Below are positions 26,901 through 35,942 of a stretch of DNA of 64,000 bases, one piece after another. Origin of the DNA: Flavobacteriaceae bacterium PS02334 (lineage in GTDB: Bacteria > Bacteroidota > Bacteroidia > Flavobacteriales > Flavobacteriaceae); contig JASCOH010000005.1 in assembly GCA_029959295.1 (NCBI GenBank), positions 1 to 64,000 of the forward strand, read 5' to 3'. Position 1 is the first letter of the stretch. Every line of letters starts with the position of its first letter. The notes beneath the pieces are model-generated. The model was not told the origin of the DNA, made no database searches, and saw only the letters and a list, made by a program, of their open reading frames with translations. The translations under genes were made by a program, and so were the position numbers.

Positions 26901-27098
26901 AAAATTGGTCTTAAAAAAGCAAGATTTTATTTCTCAGGAGAAAATCTTCTTTACATAAAAGCATCTGATTTCTGGGGATTAAATCCAGAAGGAATCACAG
27001 CTAGCGGTATTTACGCTTCGCCATTGATGTCTGGTTATCAAAGAGGGGCTTTCCCGGTACAACGTACAATTTCTTTTGGTATCGATATTAATTTCTAA
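23961..27098 (+). CDS. susC: SusC/RagA family TonB-linked outer membrane transporter
   Basis: A 1045-residue TonB-dependent transporter. Signal peptide (1-20), carboxypeptidase-regulatory-like domain (about 25-100), TonB box and plug starting near DEVVVVGYGTQKKS, then a 22-strand barrel ending in an aromatic-rich FGIDINF terminus. With SusD it imports oligosaccharides; the surrounding lyases indicate alginate oligomers. The susD gene starts 12 bp downstream. A conserved 12-mer lies 14-25 nt before the ATG and element C is farther upstream. Confidence 0.96.
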   Translation: MKLKTFFLLSALLLTSFIFAQDSYTLTGKVVSAEDSSTLPGASVTILGTKKSVITDIDGAFSIKVNTGSSIQVAFIGKQSRVILLDGTTEISIELSDEKTKLDEVVVVGYGTQKKSSITGSVSKLENTNLDENAVSRVDKALQGRIAGLQIQNISTEVGEAPQIRIRGLGSISASSDPLVVVDGFPVQNALEFINPSTIESVEVLKDASSTAIYGSRGANGVILITTKSGSDTKTLYEFKSYFGVKSVYEKIDLLDTYEYTDMLRNERQLDENYRAGLTGATPGTIAYTSREKGMRQVADNGGNTDWQDEGTRNFATIKNYQLNVSGGGKTSNYYVSGQYIEDEGIMSDNFLKRVNFQSRIRAKLSPKLTLDVNVRPSYSVKRRSTIAYSDLTRSLSFMPVYHNAYTAALTGYPEGSYAQGRHFNNVNFNYTDENGVPQNYTTSLWGTNNNTPISRMENEKRFYHDYRMLTNFALDWKITKDLTFRTSGGANVDYSNYERFRNSKADQTAQVIGEDDSNLNVNLLTENTLTYKYKNDNHSFDILGGFTYQKTNIKGTGIYGTQFPSDYIETINAANVIDANETFTRKENIGLVSYLARVNYAYKDKYLLSIAARADGSSLFGPENKYGLFPSASIGWNVSEENFWKENVDFINRFKLRTSFGVTGNNDITNYSFTNLLYTSNYSLGTGTGSVTSGLAENGSVLGNPEIGWEQTLEYDSGADISFFGNKLNLTFDYYYSVTDKLLLQQNVSYITGHDQFFNNIGKIQNRGYEIEVSGNLRTKNFSWKPSFNISANQNKLISLGGEAQFISQGERNEEYIAKVGDKAIQFYGYKMIGVWQSADELANNPHSPDDAVGGIRVADINGDGVINASDRTTLGSPFPDFTWGFYNSFTYKNIDLNFLVQGSVGGEVFFGDGYYNEMRYLYKDFTQGRWFSEGVPATKPRENNGRAWQNTDYLIQDASYMSLRTVTLGYTVPEDFIKKIGLKKARFYFSGENLLYIKASDFWGLNPEGITASGIYASPLMSGYQRGAFPVQRTISFGIDINF

Positions 27099-27110
27099 AA
27101 AACATAAGTT

Positions 27111-28604
27111 ATGAAACTATATAAATCTTCTTTTATTAAAATTATATGCTTGAGTACGGCTTTGTTTTTTGCAAGTTGTAACGAGACACTCGATCTGCAA
27201 CCGGTTTCAGAAATTGGTGCTGACGGATTTTACAAAAATGCTGACGAAGTAAATCTTGCCGTAATCGGTATTTACAGCAGTCTTCACGGAATACAAAACA
27301 GAGAATGGATGCTTACGGAAGTTCGTTCTGACAATACTTATATGAACCCAAATTCTACAGAAACAAAGGATTTGGCGGTAAGAGAAATTGACCGTTTTGT
27401 ACAAAGTTCACAAAATGTGTATCTTAAAGAATATTGGCAGGCTTGCTACAGAACCATCAATCTTTCAAACGTAGTATTGAAAAATTTAGATGTTGTAAGT
27501 GATCCGGCGCTTCGCAATAAATTTGAAGGAGAAGCCCGTTTTTTAAGAGCGCACGCTTACTTTAATTTGGTAAGGCTTTGGGGTGGCGTTTTCATCGTGA
27601 CAGAACCGGTTTCTGGATTAGAAGCAAAAACTATGGACAGAAGTCCGCAGTCTGAAGTTTATGCATTTATTATCAATGACTTGAGAATGGCTTCAGAAAT
27701 GCTGCCTCCGACTCAAGGTGGCGCAAGTCTTGGAAGAGTTGCTGCAGATGCGGCAAAAACATTATTAGGAAAAGCACTTTTGACAGCTGGCGGAGACGAT
27801 AATTTAGAGGAAGCAAAAACAGTTTTAGAAGAAGTTGTATCTGGAAATTTCGGATTGCAACCAACTTATGCTTCTGTTTTCAGCCTTTCAAATGAATACA
27901 ACAATGAAATTTTATTTGCGGTTCGTTACCAATCAGGCAGCGTTGGATTAGGTTCGCCGCATCCAAACTTTTTTGCACCGCTTCAAAGTGACAATTACGT
28001 AGTTTTTGGCAACGGTGACGGCTTGAACGTTCCAACAGAAAGCATGTCAAATGCTTACGGAGTTTCTGATCCGAGAAAAGCGCCTTCGATGGCTGACACT
28101 TGGCTTGGCTTCAATAATGCAGTTCGTGCTGACAGACATGTTACAAAATACAATTCGCCTTTTAATGCAGTTGATGACGGTGGAAGCGACTGGATTGTGC
28201 TTCGTTATGCTGATGCTTTATTGCTTTTAGCCGAAGCGATTAATCAAAAAAGCGGTCCGACTCCAGAAGCTTTGGGGTATTTGAATGAAGTAAGAACGCG
28301 TTCTTTAGGAGCTTCTGCAGCTTTGACGATGAGTCAGGTTGCTACTTATTTCGACTTCAAAGTTGCTTTGGAAAAAGAAAGAAGATTAGAGTTCGGTTTC
28401 GAAAATCACCGTTGGTTTGACTTGGTAAGAACGGGCAGGGCAGAAGCAGTTATGTCACAGCATTTTGCTACAGAATTCCAATATAACGATCCGGCGCATC
28501 CTTCTTTGAACACTGGCGCTTTACAGCATTATCAAATTTTGCTGCCGATTCCGCAATATGAAATTGACCTTAATCCAAACATAGCTCAAAATACTGGCTA
28601 TTAA
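27111..28604 (+). CDS. susD: SusD/RagB family glycan-binding lipoprotein
   Basis: A 497-residue outer-membrane lipoprotein with lipobox ending at Cys23 (FFASC). The helical SusD fold is recognised by the N-terminal FYKNADEV segment, FEGEARFLRAHAYFNLVRLW (about 137-156), and the C-terminal RRLEFGFENHRWFDLVRTG segment. It caps the SusC barrel and binds glycan. It is 12 bp after susC and 13 bp before the second PL6 gene, so it is in the same operon. Confidence 0.96.
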   Translation: MKLYKSSFIKIICLSTALFFASCNETLDLQPVSEIGADGFYKNADEVNLAVIGIYSSLHGIQNREWMLTEVRSDNTYMNPNSTETKDLAVREIDRFVQSSQNVYLKEYWQACYRTINLSNVVLKNLDVVSDPALRNKFEGEARFLRAHAYFNLVRLWGGVFIVTEPVSGLEAKTMDRSPQSEVYAFIINDLRMASEMLPPTQGGASLGRVAADAAKTLLGKALLTAGGDDNLEEAKTVLEEVVSGNFGLQPTYASVFSLSNEYNNEILFAVRYQSGSVGLGSPHPNFFAPLQSDNYVVFGNGDGLNVPTESMSNAYGVSDPRKAPSMADTWLGFNNAVRADRHVTKYNSPFNAVDDGGSDWIVLRYADALLLLAEAINQKSGPTPEALGYLNEVRTRSLGASAALTMSQVATYFDFKVALEKERRLEFGFENHRWFDLVRTGRAEAVMSQHFATEFQYNDPAHPSLNTGALQHYQILLPIPQYEIDLNPNIAQNTGY

Positions 28605-28617
28605 TATTTTATAAGGT

Positions 28618-30915
28618 ATGAAAATTTTAAAATATTTATTATTGACAGCGATTTGTATCTTTTCAGGATATGCAAATGCGGCAGAAATAAAAGTCACGAA
28701 TCCTTCAGAATTGAAATCGGCCGTAGCTTCAGTAAAACCAGGCGACAGAATCATCATGTCAAACGGAATCTGGAAAGATACAGAAATCAATTTCAACGCT
28801 GTCGGAGCTTCAAAAGATTCAATTTTTTTAGAAGCTGAAACGCCTGGAAAAGTTATCCTTTCCGGAAATTCTTCTTTGAAATTATCAGGAGAATATTTGG
28901 TTGCAAAAGGACTTTGGTTCAAAGACGGTTACAGCAAATTCGTGATTTCTTTCATAGACAAAAGCAAAGTCGCTACCAATTCAAGAGTTACAAATTGTGC
29001 GATCACAGATTACAATCCGGCAACAAAAACAGAATCCAATCACTGGGTCGAATTGTGGGGAAAAAATAATCGTTTTGACAATAATTACGTAGCCGGAAAA
29101 AATAATGACGGCTGTACGTTGGTAGTTTGGCTGAAAGGCGAAGAAAATCACAAGAACAACCATAGAATTGACCACAATTATTTCGGAGAGCGTCCGCCTT
29201 TGGGATCAAACGGTGGCGAAACGATAAGAATCGGAACAAGCCACAATTCTATGTTTGATTCAAATACCATTGTGGAATGGAACAAATTCGAAAAATGCAA
29301 CGGCGAAGTTGAAATTATTTCAAACAAGTCGTGCAAAAATACGTTCAGAAACAATTTATTCTTAGAATCTCAAGGCTCGATGGTTTTTCGCCACGGCAAT
29401 AATTGTTTGGTAGAAAATAACGTTTTTCTAGGAAATAACCAGCCTTACACCGGCGGTGTGAGAATCATCAACGAAGGACATACGGTTAAAAATAATTATT
29501 TCTCAGGATTGACCGGACAAGATTTCCGCGGTTCCTTGGTAATTATGAACGGCGTTCCAAACAGCCCGTTGAATCGTTACAACCAAGTGAAAAATGCAAA
29601 AGTCTTGAACAACGTTTTTTACAATTGCAGTGCGTTTCAATTAGGAGCTGGAAAAGATGAAGAAAGATCTTTGGCACCGATAACTTCTGAGATTTCAAAC
29701 AATATTATTTATTCAGAAAACAATTCTGAAGCTTTAGTTGCTTTCGATGATTTAAAAGGAATTGCTTTCAAAAACAACACCATCGATTCTCAAAATCCTA
29801 AAAAATTAGACGGCTTTGCAGCTAAAAAATTGTCTTGGAAAAAAGAAGGAGAAATTAATATTCCAAAAGGAAATTTCGGAATTGACTTCAACGTTTTTGA
29901 AAAAGTAATCGCTAACAAAACAGGCGTTTCTTGGAATCCAAAAGCGCCAAAAGTTGTAATTCAAGAAGAAACTATAAAAGTAGAACCAGGAACTGGAACG
30001 CTTGAAAAAGCGCTTAAAAAGTCAAAAGGCAAGACAAAATTAGTATTGGCTTCAGGAAATTACATTCTAGATCGCTCTTTGGTAATTGCTGATAATATTA
30101 CGATTGAAGGAGAAAATACAGCTTCAAAACCCGTAATCAGCTTTAATCCAGAGGCAGAAAAAATGTCAAATTATCTGATCAGAATGGAATCTGGAGCAAG
30201 ATTATCGCTTGAAAACGTAGTGCTTTCTGCAAAAACAACGCCTGCTTTAAAATATGCAATTGTTTCTCCAAAGGAAGACACGCCAGGATCGTACAGCATT
30301 TTTATAAATAAATCAGTAATCTCAGATTTCACAAATGCAGAAGGCGGTGGGATTTTAAAAGCTTCAAAAGGCACTTTCGCTGATACCATCAAAATCAGCA
30401 ATTCTGTTTTGAAAAATAACCTTCGTGGTCTGAATCTTTCTTCTGAAAAAGACGATAACGGAAAATACAATGCTGAAAATGTAATCCTTGAAAATACTGT
30501 TTTTTCGGATTTTTCCCAATGGGTTTTGCATTATTACAGAGGCGGCAACGACGAATCGACTCGTGGTGGCAATCTGGTAATCGACCATTGTGTTTTCACA
30601 AAAATCGGATCGCAAGAGAAAGATTATGTCTTCCAAAACAAAGGAGTCGTGAACGTGAAAATCACCAACACAGTTTTCTATGACAATTCAAAAGTAAAAA
30701 CGCCAATTCGCTTGACAGGAAAAAACAACTCGATTAAAAATTCTGTGGTTTACAATTCTGGAGAATTAAAAATGGATTCGGGCGTAGTTTCTGAAAATAT
30801 AAGCGATAAAAATCCTTCGTTCCAAAGTCTGGAAACTTTTCTTCCAAAAGACAAATCGCCTTTGAAAAACGCAGGAACTGACAAAAAAGACATCGGAATT
30901 TTAGCAATAAAATAA
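28618..30915 (+). CDS. PL6 family alginate lyase, two-domain form
   Basis: A 765-residue exported lyase. Signal peptide (about 1-21), N-terminal PL6 beta-helix (about 23-440) with Lys237 (ISNKS) and Arg258 (FRHGN) as the probable catalytic pair, and a second beta-helix (about 445-765) that lacks an obvious catalytic pair. This two-domain form resembles the AlyGC type, in which the second domain helps shape the active site. There is no T9SS domain, so a periplasmic location is more likely than secretion, unlike the upstream PL6. It lies between susD and the TIG lipoprotein gene in a tight operon. Confidence 0.9.
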   Translation: MKILKYLLLTAICIFSGYANAAEIKVTNPSELKSAVASVKPGDRIIMSNGIWKDTEINFNAVGASKDSIFLEAETPGKVILSGNSSLKLSGEYLVAKGLWFKDGYSKFVISFIDKSKVATNSRVTNCAITDYNPATKTESNHWVELWGKNNRFDNNYVAGKNNDGCTLVVWLKGEENHKNNHRIDHNYFGERPPLGSNGGETIRIGTSHNSMFDSNTIVEWNKFEKCNGEVEIISNKSCKNTFRNNLFLESQGSMVFRHGNNCLVENNVFLGNNQPYTGGVRIINEGHTVKNNYFSGLTGQDFRGSLVIMNGVPNSPLNRYNQVKNAKVLNNVFYNCSAFQLGAGKDEERSLAPITSEISNNIIYSENNSEALVAFDDLKGIAFKNNTIDSQNPKKLDGFAAKKLSWKKEGEINIPKGNFGIDFNVFEKVIANKTGVSWNPKAPKVVIQEETIKVEPGTGTLEKALKKSKGKTKLVLASGNYILDRSLVIADNITIEGENTASKPVISFNPEAEKMSNYLIRMESGARLSLENVVLSAKTTPALKYAIVSPKEDTPGSYSIFINKSVISDFTNAEGGGILKASKGTFADTIKISNSVLKNNLRGLNLSSEKDDNGKYNAENVILENTVFSDFSQWVLHYYRGGNDESTRGGNLVIDHCVFTKIGSQEKDYVFQNKGVVNVKITNTVFYDNSKVKTPIRLTGKNNSIKNSVVYNSGELKMDSGVVSENISDKNPSFQSLETFLPKDKSPLKNAGTDKKDIGILAIK

Positions 30916-30934
30916 TCTACTTAAAAGAAAAAAT

Positions 30935-32371
30935 ATGAAAACTATTATACATAAAAAGTTGTACAGATTCCTTTGCCTGATTTTGGCAGTGACAGTTTTG
31001 GCGTGCGATGCGGAAACTGAAGTTGACAAAACTTTCGAAGAAATTCTTGCGGCACAGCCAACAATTGAATCATTTTCACCAGGTTCTGCGCCAATTCAAG
31101 GTTTGGTAACGATCACAGGAACGAACTTGAATTTCGTCACAAAAGCTTATATCGGTGACGTTCAGGCTGAAATTTATTCTCGTGAAAATGCTAAAATCAT
31201 GATTATTAAAGTTCCGGCAAATGCTGTTGCGGGAATTTTAAAATTGACAACAGATTCTGGCAAAGTAGCCGTTTCTACAGAAAATTTGACAATCACTTAT
31301 CCAGTTCCGGTAATCACTTCCGATTTTCCAGAAACTAAAATCGTGAATGAAAATATCACAATTACCGGAACAAATCTTGGCGTTGTGACCAGAATTGCTT
31401 TTGGAACCGTTGACGGAATCATCGAATCGCAAGACGACAGAACAATCATCGTGAAAACGCCAAACACAGGGCCAAGTCCTTTGACAGTAAGATTTGGATA
31501 TAATACTTTGGCAGGCGAAGTTTTCGAAACGCTTTCTGAAAATTTCACAATCGACATTCCAACGCCAGAAGTTACAGGTTTCCCAAAAGCAGTAATTAAA
31601 GGAAGTCCGGTTGTAATCGGCGGTACAGATATGAATCTAGTCACAAGCGTACTTTTTGGAACAACGCCAATCACAGCGCCAACAGTAACGCCGACAAGCG
31701 TAACTTTTGACGCGCCAGCTTCTTTACCAACAGGTTTTTACCCAATCACTTTAGTTTACGGTGACGGAATGCAAGTAGTAAGTGATCCAGTAGCATACAT
31801 CAACAGAGATGTTCAAACGTATTTCAACTTCGAAGCCCAAGGAATGGAAGTAATTACGGCTGGTTTAGCGGCACAAATTACTGCAAACCAATTAAACGGA
31901 ACAGTGGCGCAGCCTCCATTTCCAAATAGCACAAATTATCATCACCTAAAAATGCTTTCTCCAACTGCAAATGGAAGCAGTATTGCTTACATGAGATTCT
32001 CTTTTGCGACAAATACTACTTGGAAAACAGTTTTTGACAACGGCGCTTTCAACAATAATCCGGTATTGCATTTTTGGTTGAATACTAATAATACGACGCC
32101 AACTTTAAAATTATATGCGACTTCAACTGTTAGCAAAAAATTAGTTCATTACAACACAAATGGTGAATGGAAATTGGTTGCAGTTCGTTTGAGAGATGTA
32201 TTTCCAACAGTTACAGCTTCTGATTTTGTGAGTGGAAATTACTTCAGAATGAACTATTTGACAGATAACCAAGCGAATGTTCCTTTAGAAATGAACGCAG
32301 ATTGGTTCATCATCACTGATGAGGTTTTAACAGGAGTTGGTGCCATAGATTTGACCAATTCATTTAATTAA
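30935..32371 (+). CDS. IPT/TIG-domain surface glycan-binding lipoprotein
   Basis: A 478-residue lipoprotein with lipidated Cys24 (TVLAC). Three IPT/TIG beta-sandwich repeats (about 43-285) are followed by a C-terminal domain of about 180 residues rich in aromatic residues (YFNFE, HFWLN, DWFII), the part expected to bind glycan. Position after susD and the PL6 gene is typical of SusE/SusF-like surface glycan-binding proteins. Sequence says nothing certain on ligand; alginate is inferred from context. Confidence 0.82.
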   Translation: MKTIIHKKLYRFLCLILAVTVLACDAETEVDKTFEEILAAQPTIESFSPGSAPIQGLVTITGTNLNFVTKAYIGDVQAEIYSRENAKIMIIKVPANAVAGILKLTTDSGKVAVSTENLTITYPVPVITSDFPETKIVNENITITGTNLGVVTRIAFGTVDGIIESQDDRTIIVKTPNTGPSPLTVRFGYNTLAGEVFETLSENFTIDIPTPEVTGFPKAVIKGSPVVIGGTDMNLVTSVLFGTTPITAPTVTPTSVTFDAPASLPTGFYPITLVYGDGMQVVSDPVAYINRDVQTYFNFEAQGMEVITAGLAAQITANQLNGTVAQPPFPNSTNYHHLKMLSPTANGSSIAYMRFSFATNTTWKTVFDNGAFNNNPVLHFWLNTNNTTPTLKLYATSTVSKKLVHYNTNGEWKLVAVRLRDVFPTVTASDFVSGNYFRMNYLTDNQANVPLEMNADWFIITDEVLTGVGAIDLTNSFN

Positions 32372-32383
32372 TAAAAGAATAGC

Positions 32384-34594
32384 ATGAAATTTAAAACAAT
32401 AAAAGCAATAGGTTTGACGGCACTTTTCATGGTGCTGTCAGATACTGCTTTTGCCCAAAACTATGAGCCGTTATTGCTTTTGTCAAAATCAGAAGCAAAA
32501 GGTATCAGCCAGCATTTAGGCGATTATAAGATTTTAGAAAAGTCATATTCCAAAGTAAAAAAAGGCGCTGACAAAGCATTGGAAAAACCAATCGAAGTGC
32601 CGATTCCTGTGGATAATGGAGGCGGTTACACGCACGAAAAACACAAGAAAAATTACCGCGATATGTATTACGCTGGTTTGACTTTCCAAATTACGGGAGA
32701 GAAAAAATATGCACAATTCGTGGAAGAAATGCTTTTAGGCTACGCCAAAATTTATCCAGGCTTGCCTTTGCATCCGAAGAGAAAAGCAGAGCAGAATTCG
32801 GGCAAATTATTCTGGCAAGGCTTGAACGACTGCGTTTGGCTGATGCACGGAATCCAAGCTTATGATTTAGTGAAAGAAAGCATTTCTGATAAAAATCGTG
32901 AAATCATTGAAAAAGATGTTTTCAGAAGCATGGCTTCCTTTTTAAGCGAAAGCGAAGGCGGAAAAGACACGTTCAATAAAATCCACAATCACGGAACTTG
33001 GGCTGTTGCCGCAGTCGGAATGACGGGTTATGTTTTAAATGATAAAGACATGGTAGAACGCGCACTTTACGGTTCTGCCAAAGACAAAAAATCAGGTTTC
33101 ATGAAGCAGATCGACCTGCTTTTTTCTCCTGACGGATATTATTCTGAAGGGCCGTATTACCAAAGATATGCGTTACAGCCGTTCATGGTTTTTGCCGAAG
33201 CCATCAATAGAAACCAGCCTGAAATCAAAATTTTTGACTACAGAAATCAGGTTTTGAAGAAAGCAACAAACACCGTTTTGCAATTGACCGACGGAAACGG
33301 TTATTTCTTCCCGATAAATGATGCTATGAAAGACAAGGATTTCATGACCGAAGAATTGGTTTTCGCCACAAATATTGTCTTTGAAAATTATAATGAAACT
33401 GCAATTCTTCCTGTGGTAATGCAACAAAACGAAGTGTCGGTAACAGGCGCTGGATTAAAAGCTGCGGAAGCCTTGCAAGGAATGAAAAAGCAAGAATTCG
33501 TCAAAAATCCGATGCTGATTGCTGACGGACCTGAGGCTTCTTCTGGCGGATTATCTATCTTCAGAATGCATACGAAGAAAAAAGACGAGCAATTGACGGC
33601 TATTTTCAAATATGCTTCGCAAGGAATGGGCCACGGACATTTCGACCGTTTAGGAATCTTGCTTTACAACAACGGAAACGAAATTCTGCAAGATTATGGC
33701 GCAGCACGTTTCTTAAATGTAGAATCAAAAAGCGGTGGCAGGTATTTAGACGAAAATAAATCTTGGGCACAGCAAACCATTGCGCACAATACGGTAATTG
33801 TTGACGAAAAATCAGGCTTCAACGCCGATTGGAAAGTAGCAGAAGAAACAGCTCCAGAACCAATTTTCGGAGATATTTCAAATCCGGAAGTAATCCAGAT
33901 TTCTAGTGCCGTTGAAAAAAATGCTTACGCCGGAGTTGAAATGCAAAGAACGGTTGCTTTGATTGCCGAAGAAACGCCTTTTATTTTAGATGTTTACATG
34001 TTGAAATCAAAAGAGAGCCATCAATATGACTTGAATTTTATGTTCAACGGCCACATTATGGAAACTAATTTTAAATATGAACCTTCGTTGACAGCGCTTT
34101 CTCCGTTAGGAAAAGACAACGGCTACCAGCATTTATGGAATTTAGCCGAATCAAAAGGAAATAACGGGATCTCAAAATTCACCTGGCTAAACGACAGCCG
34201 TTTTTATACGATTTCAACAATCACCGATGAAAACAGCAAATTGTTTTTTACAAGACTTGGAGCGAATGACCCCAATTTCAACCTAAGAAACGAATCAGGT
34301 TATTTAATCAGGAATACTGGCAAAAAAGACTACACTTTCGTAAGCGTCATCGAACCCCACGGAAGTTTTGATCCAAAGTTAGAATCAGTACAGGATCCGC
34401 ATTCAAAAGTAGAAAACATTCAAATATTGAAACAAGACGAAAACTACACGGCAGTTTCAGTAAGCATGAAAAATAAAAAAACCTACACGTTGCTTTTCGC
34501 AAATAAAAAATCCAAAGCTGATGCAAAACACAAGCTGTCAGCAAACGGAAAAACATATGAGTGGAAAGGCAGCTATAAATTAATTACAAATTAG
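32384..34594 (+). CDS. PL17 family oligoalginate lyase (heparinase II/III-like)
   Basis: A 736-residue exported protein. Signal peptide (1-24), an alpha/alpha-barrel N-terminal half, then a heparinase II/III beta-sandwich. Catalytic-type segments are visible: KIHNHGTW (Asn-His), DGYYSEGPYYQRYA with the Tyr of the barrel, and GHGHFDRLG in the sandwich domain. PL17 enzymes act exolytically on alginate oligomers and release unsaturated monouronates, the substrate of KdgF next door. It starts 12 bp after the TIG lipoprotein gene. Confidence 0.92.
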   Translation: MKFKTIKAIGLTALFMVLSDTAFAQNYEPLLLLSKSEAKGISQHLGDYKILEKSYSKVKKGADKALEKPIEVPIPVDNGGGYTHEKHKKNYRDMYYAGLTFQITGEKKYAQFVEEMLLGYAKIYPGLPLHPKRKAEQNSGKLFWQGLNDCVWLMHGIQAYDLVKESISDKNREIIEKDVFRSMASFLSESEGGKDTFNKIHNHGTWAVAAVGMTGYVLNDKDMVERALYGSAKDKKSGFMKQIDLLFSPDGYYSEGPYYQRYALQPFMVFAEAINRNQPEIKIFDYRNQVLKKATNTVLQLTDGNGYFFPINDAMKDKDFMTEELVFATNIVFENYNETAILPVVMQQNEVSVTGAGLKAAEALQGMKKQEFVKNPMLIADGPEASSGGLSIFRMHTKKKDEQLTAIFKYASQGMGHGHFDRLGILLYNNGNEILQDYGAARFLNVESKSGGRYLDENKSWAQQTIAHNTVIVDEKSGFNADWKVAEETAPEPIFGDISNPEVIQISSAVEKNAYAGVEMQRTVALIAEETPFILDVYMLKSKESHQYDLNFMFNGHIMETNFKYEPSLTALSPLGKDNGYQHLWNLAESKGNNGISKFTWLNDSRFYTISTITDENSKLFFTRLGANDPNFNLRNESGYLIRNTGKKDYTFVSVIEPHGSFDPKLESVQDPHSKVENIQILKQDENYTAVSVSMKNKKTYTLLFANKKSKADAKHKLSANGKTYEWKGSYKLITN

Positions 34595-34600
34595 AATACA

Positions 34601-34942
34601 ATGAAAATCAACACACCCGCATTTTATGTAGAAAGCGAAAATCCTTGGGAAACCGTAGCCGAAGGAGTAAAAAGGCAAATCACAGGTTATGACGTAAGCA
34701 TCATGATGGTAAAAGTGGCTTTTGAAACGGGCGGCATCGGTCCGATTCACCAGCATTACCACTCGCAGACGTCTTACGTAGTTTCCGGAAAATTTGAAGT
34801 TTCCATTGATGGAGAAAAGAAAATTCTTCAAACAGGCGACGCTTTTTACATCGAGCCAAACATTCTTCACGGAGCAATTTGCTTGGAAGCGGGTATGCTT
34901 ATCGACGTTTTTAGTCCGATTCGCGAAGATTTTTTAAAATAA
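34601..34942 (+). CDS. kdgF: KdgF-type cupin (unsaturated uronate to DEH)
   Basis: A 113-residue single cupin. Likely metal ligands are His50, His52, Gln56 and His90 in HQHYHSQTSY and NILHGA. KdgF proteins speed ring opening of 4,5-unsaturated monouronates to linear ketouronates. Its gene starts 6 bp after the PL17 stop, fitting a handover of the PL17 product. No signal peptide, so it should act in the cytoplasm after uptake of the monouronate. Confidence 0.9.
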   Translation: MKINTPAFYVESENPWETVAEGVKRQITGYDVSIMMVKVAFETGGIGPIHQHYHSQTSYVVSGKFEVSIDGEKKILQTGDAFYIEPNILHGAICLEAGMLIDVFSPIREDFLK

Positions 34943-35026
34943 TCCCCTGCCTGCTGCAAGACGTTGAAGTAGGTAATTAAATCAATACTTAATCTACAGA
35001 TTTTTAATTCTTAAACTTATTTATTT

Positions 35027-35908
35027 ATGAAAAAAATTACTTTACTCGCGGCATTCGTGCTTGCATTTGCATTGGAAAGCAATGCGCAAACAACTGTAAC
35101 AGCTATCAGCCCGACTGGCGACGGTGGTTTTGAAACAGCTGACACTTTTGAAGGAAATGGTTGGACGCTTTTGAATCATACATACGGTTCAAGAAAATGG
35201 CAAGTTGGTACGGCACAGCCAGGATTTACTGGCGCAAGAGGTGCATTTATTGGAAATAGTCCGACGGTTGTTGGGACGGCAGCAGGAGGAAGAACAGTTC
35301 ATTTTTACCGCGCTATAACAATTCCAGCAGATGCCACAAATGTGCAAGTGAAATTTAAATACAAGCAAGAAATAGTGGTTATTGATCCAACAACGGGACC
35401 AAATGATTATTTATATGTTTCGCTATTGGATGCGGCACCGCAAAATGGAGTGACGGCTTCGCCAAATTTCTCAGGAAAAATTCCATCAGCGGCAGGTTTG
35501 GCAAATTTTACTGAATTTACATTCCCAATTACAATTCCTGAAGCTACTGCGGGTGCTGTAAAATATTTAACATTCAGTTTCAGATCTACCAATCTGTCTA
35601 CTGAAGGAACTGTAGGCTGGGGAGCTGTTGATGATATTTCATTAACATATAGCTTGCCACTGGGTACAGAAGATTTTAATGCGAAACAAATTGCTGCCTA
35701 TCCAAATCCAGTGAAAGACGTTTTAAATCTTACGGCTGTTGAAAATATCGACTCAGTTAGCATTTACAACTTATCAGGGCAAAATTTAGTAAACAAGACG
35801 ATTAATGCAACTGAAACGGCAGTTGACATGTCGTCTTTTGCAACAGGAACTTACATCGTGAATGTTCTTTCCAACAATAATGTGAAGACTATCAAGGTAG
35901 TCAAATAA
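35027..35908 (+). CDS. Secreted T9SS protein of unknown function
   Basis: A 293-residue protein with a signal peptide (about 1-20), a roughly 190-residue beta-sandwich-like domain with FEGNGWTLLN, SRKWQVG and WGAVDDISL segments (reminiscent of choice-of-anchor/jelly-roll modules), and a C-terminal T9SS domain starting at YPNPVKDVLNL (about 225). It sits between kdgF and the MFS transporter gene, so it belongs to the alginate locus by position. No catalytic motif is recognised. A carbohydrate-binding role is a guess. Confidence 0.7.
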   Translation: MKKITLLAAFVLAFALESNAQTTVTAISPTGDGGFETADTFEGNGWTLLNHTYGSRKWQVGTAQPGFTGARGAFIGNSPTVVGTAAGGRTVHFYRAITIPADATNVQVKFKYKQEIVVIDPTTGPNDYLYVSLLDAAPQNGVTASPNFSGKIPSAAGLANFTEFTFPITIPEATAGAVKYLTFSFRSTNLSTEGTVGWGAVDDISLTYSLPLGTEDFNAKQIAAYPNPVKDVLNLTAVENIDSVSIYNLSGQNLVNKTINATETAVDMSSFATGTYIVNVLSNNNVKTIKVVK

Positions 35909-35942
35909 TAATCTGGCTTGCAAAAGCCTTTTACAATAAATT

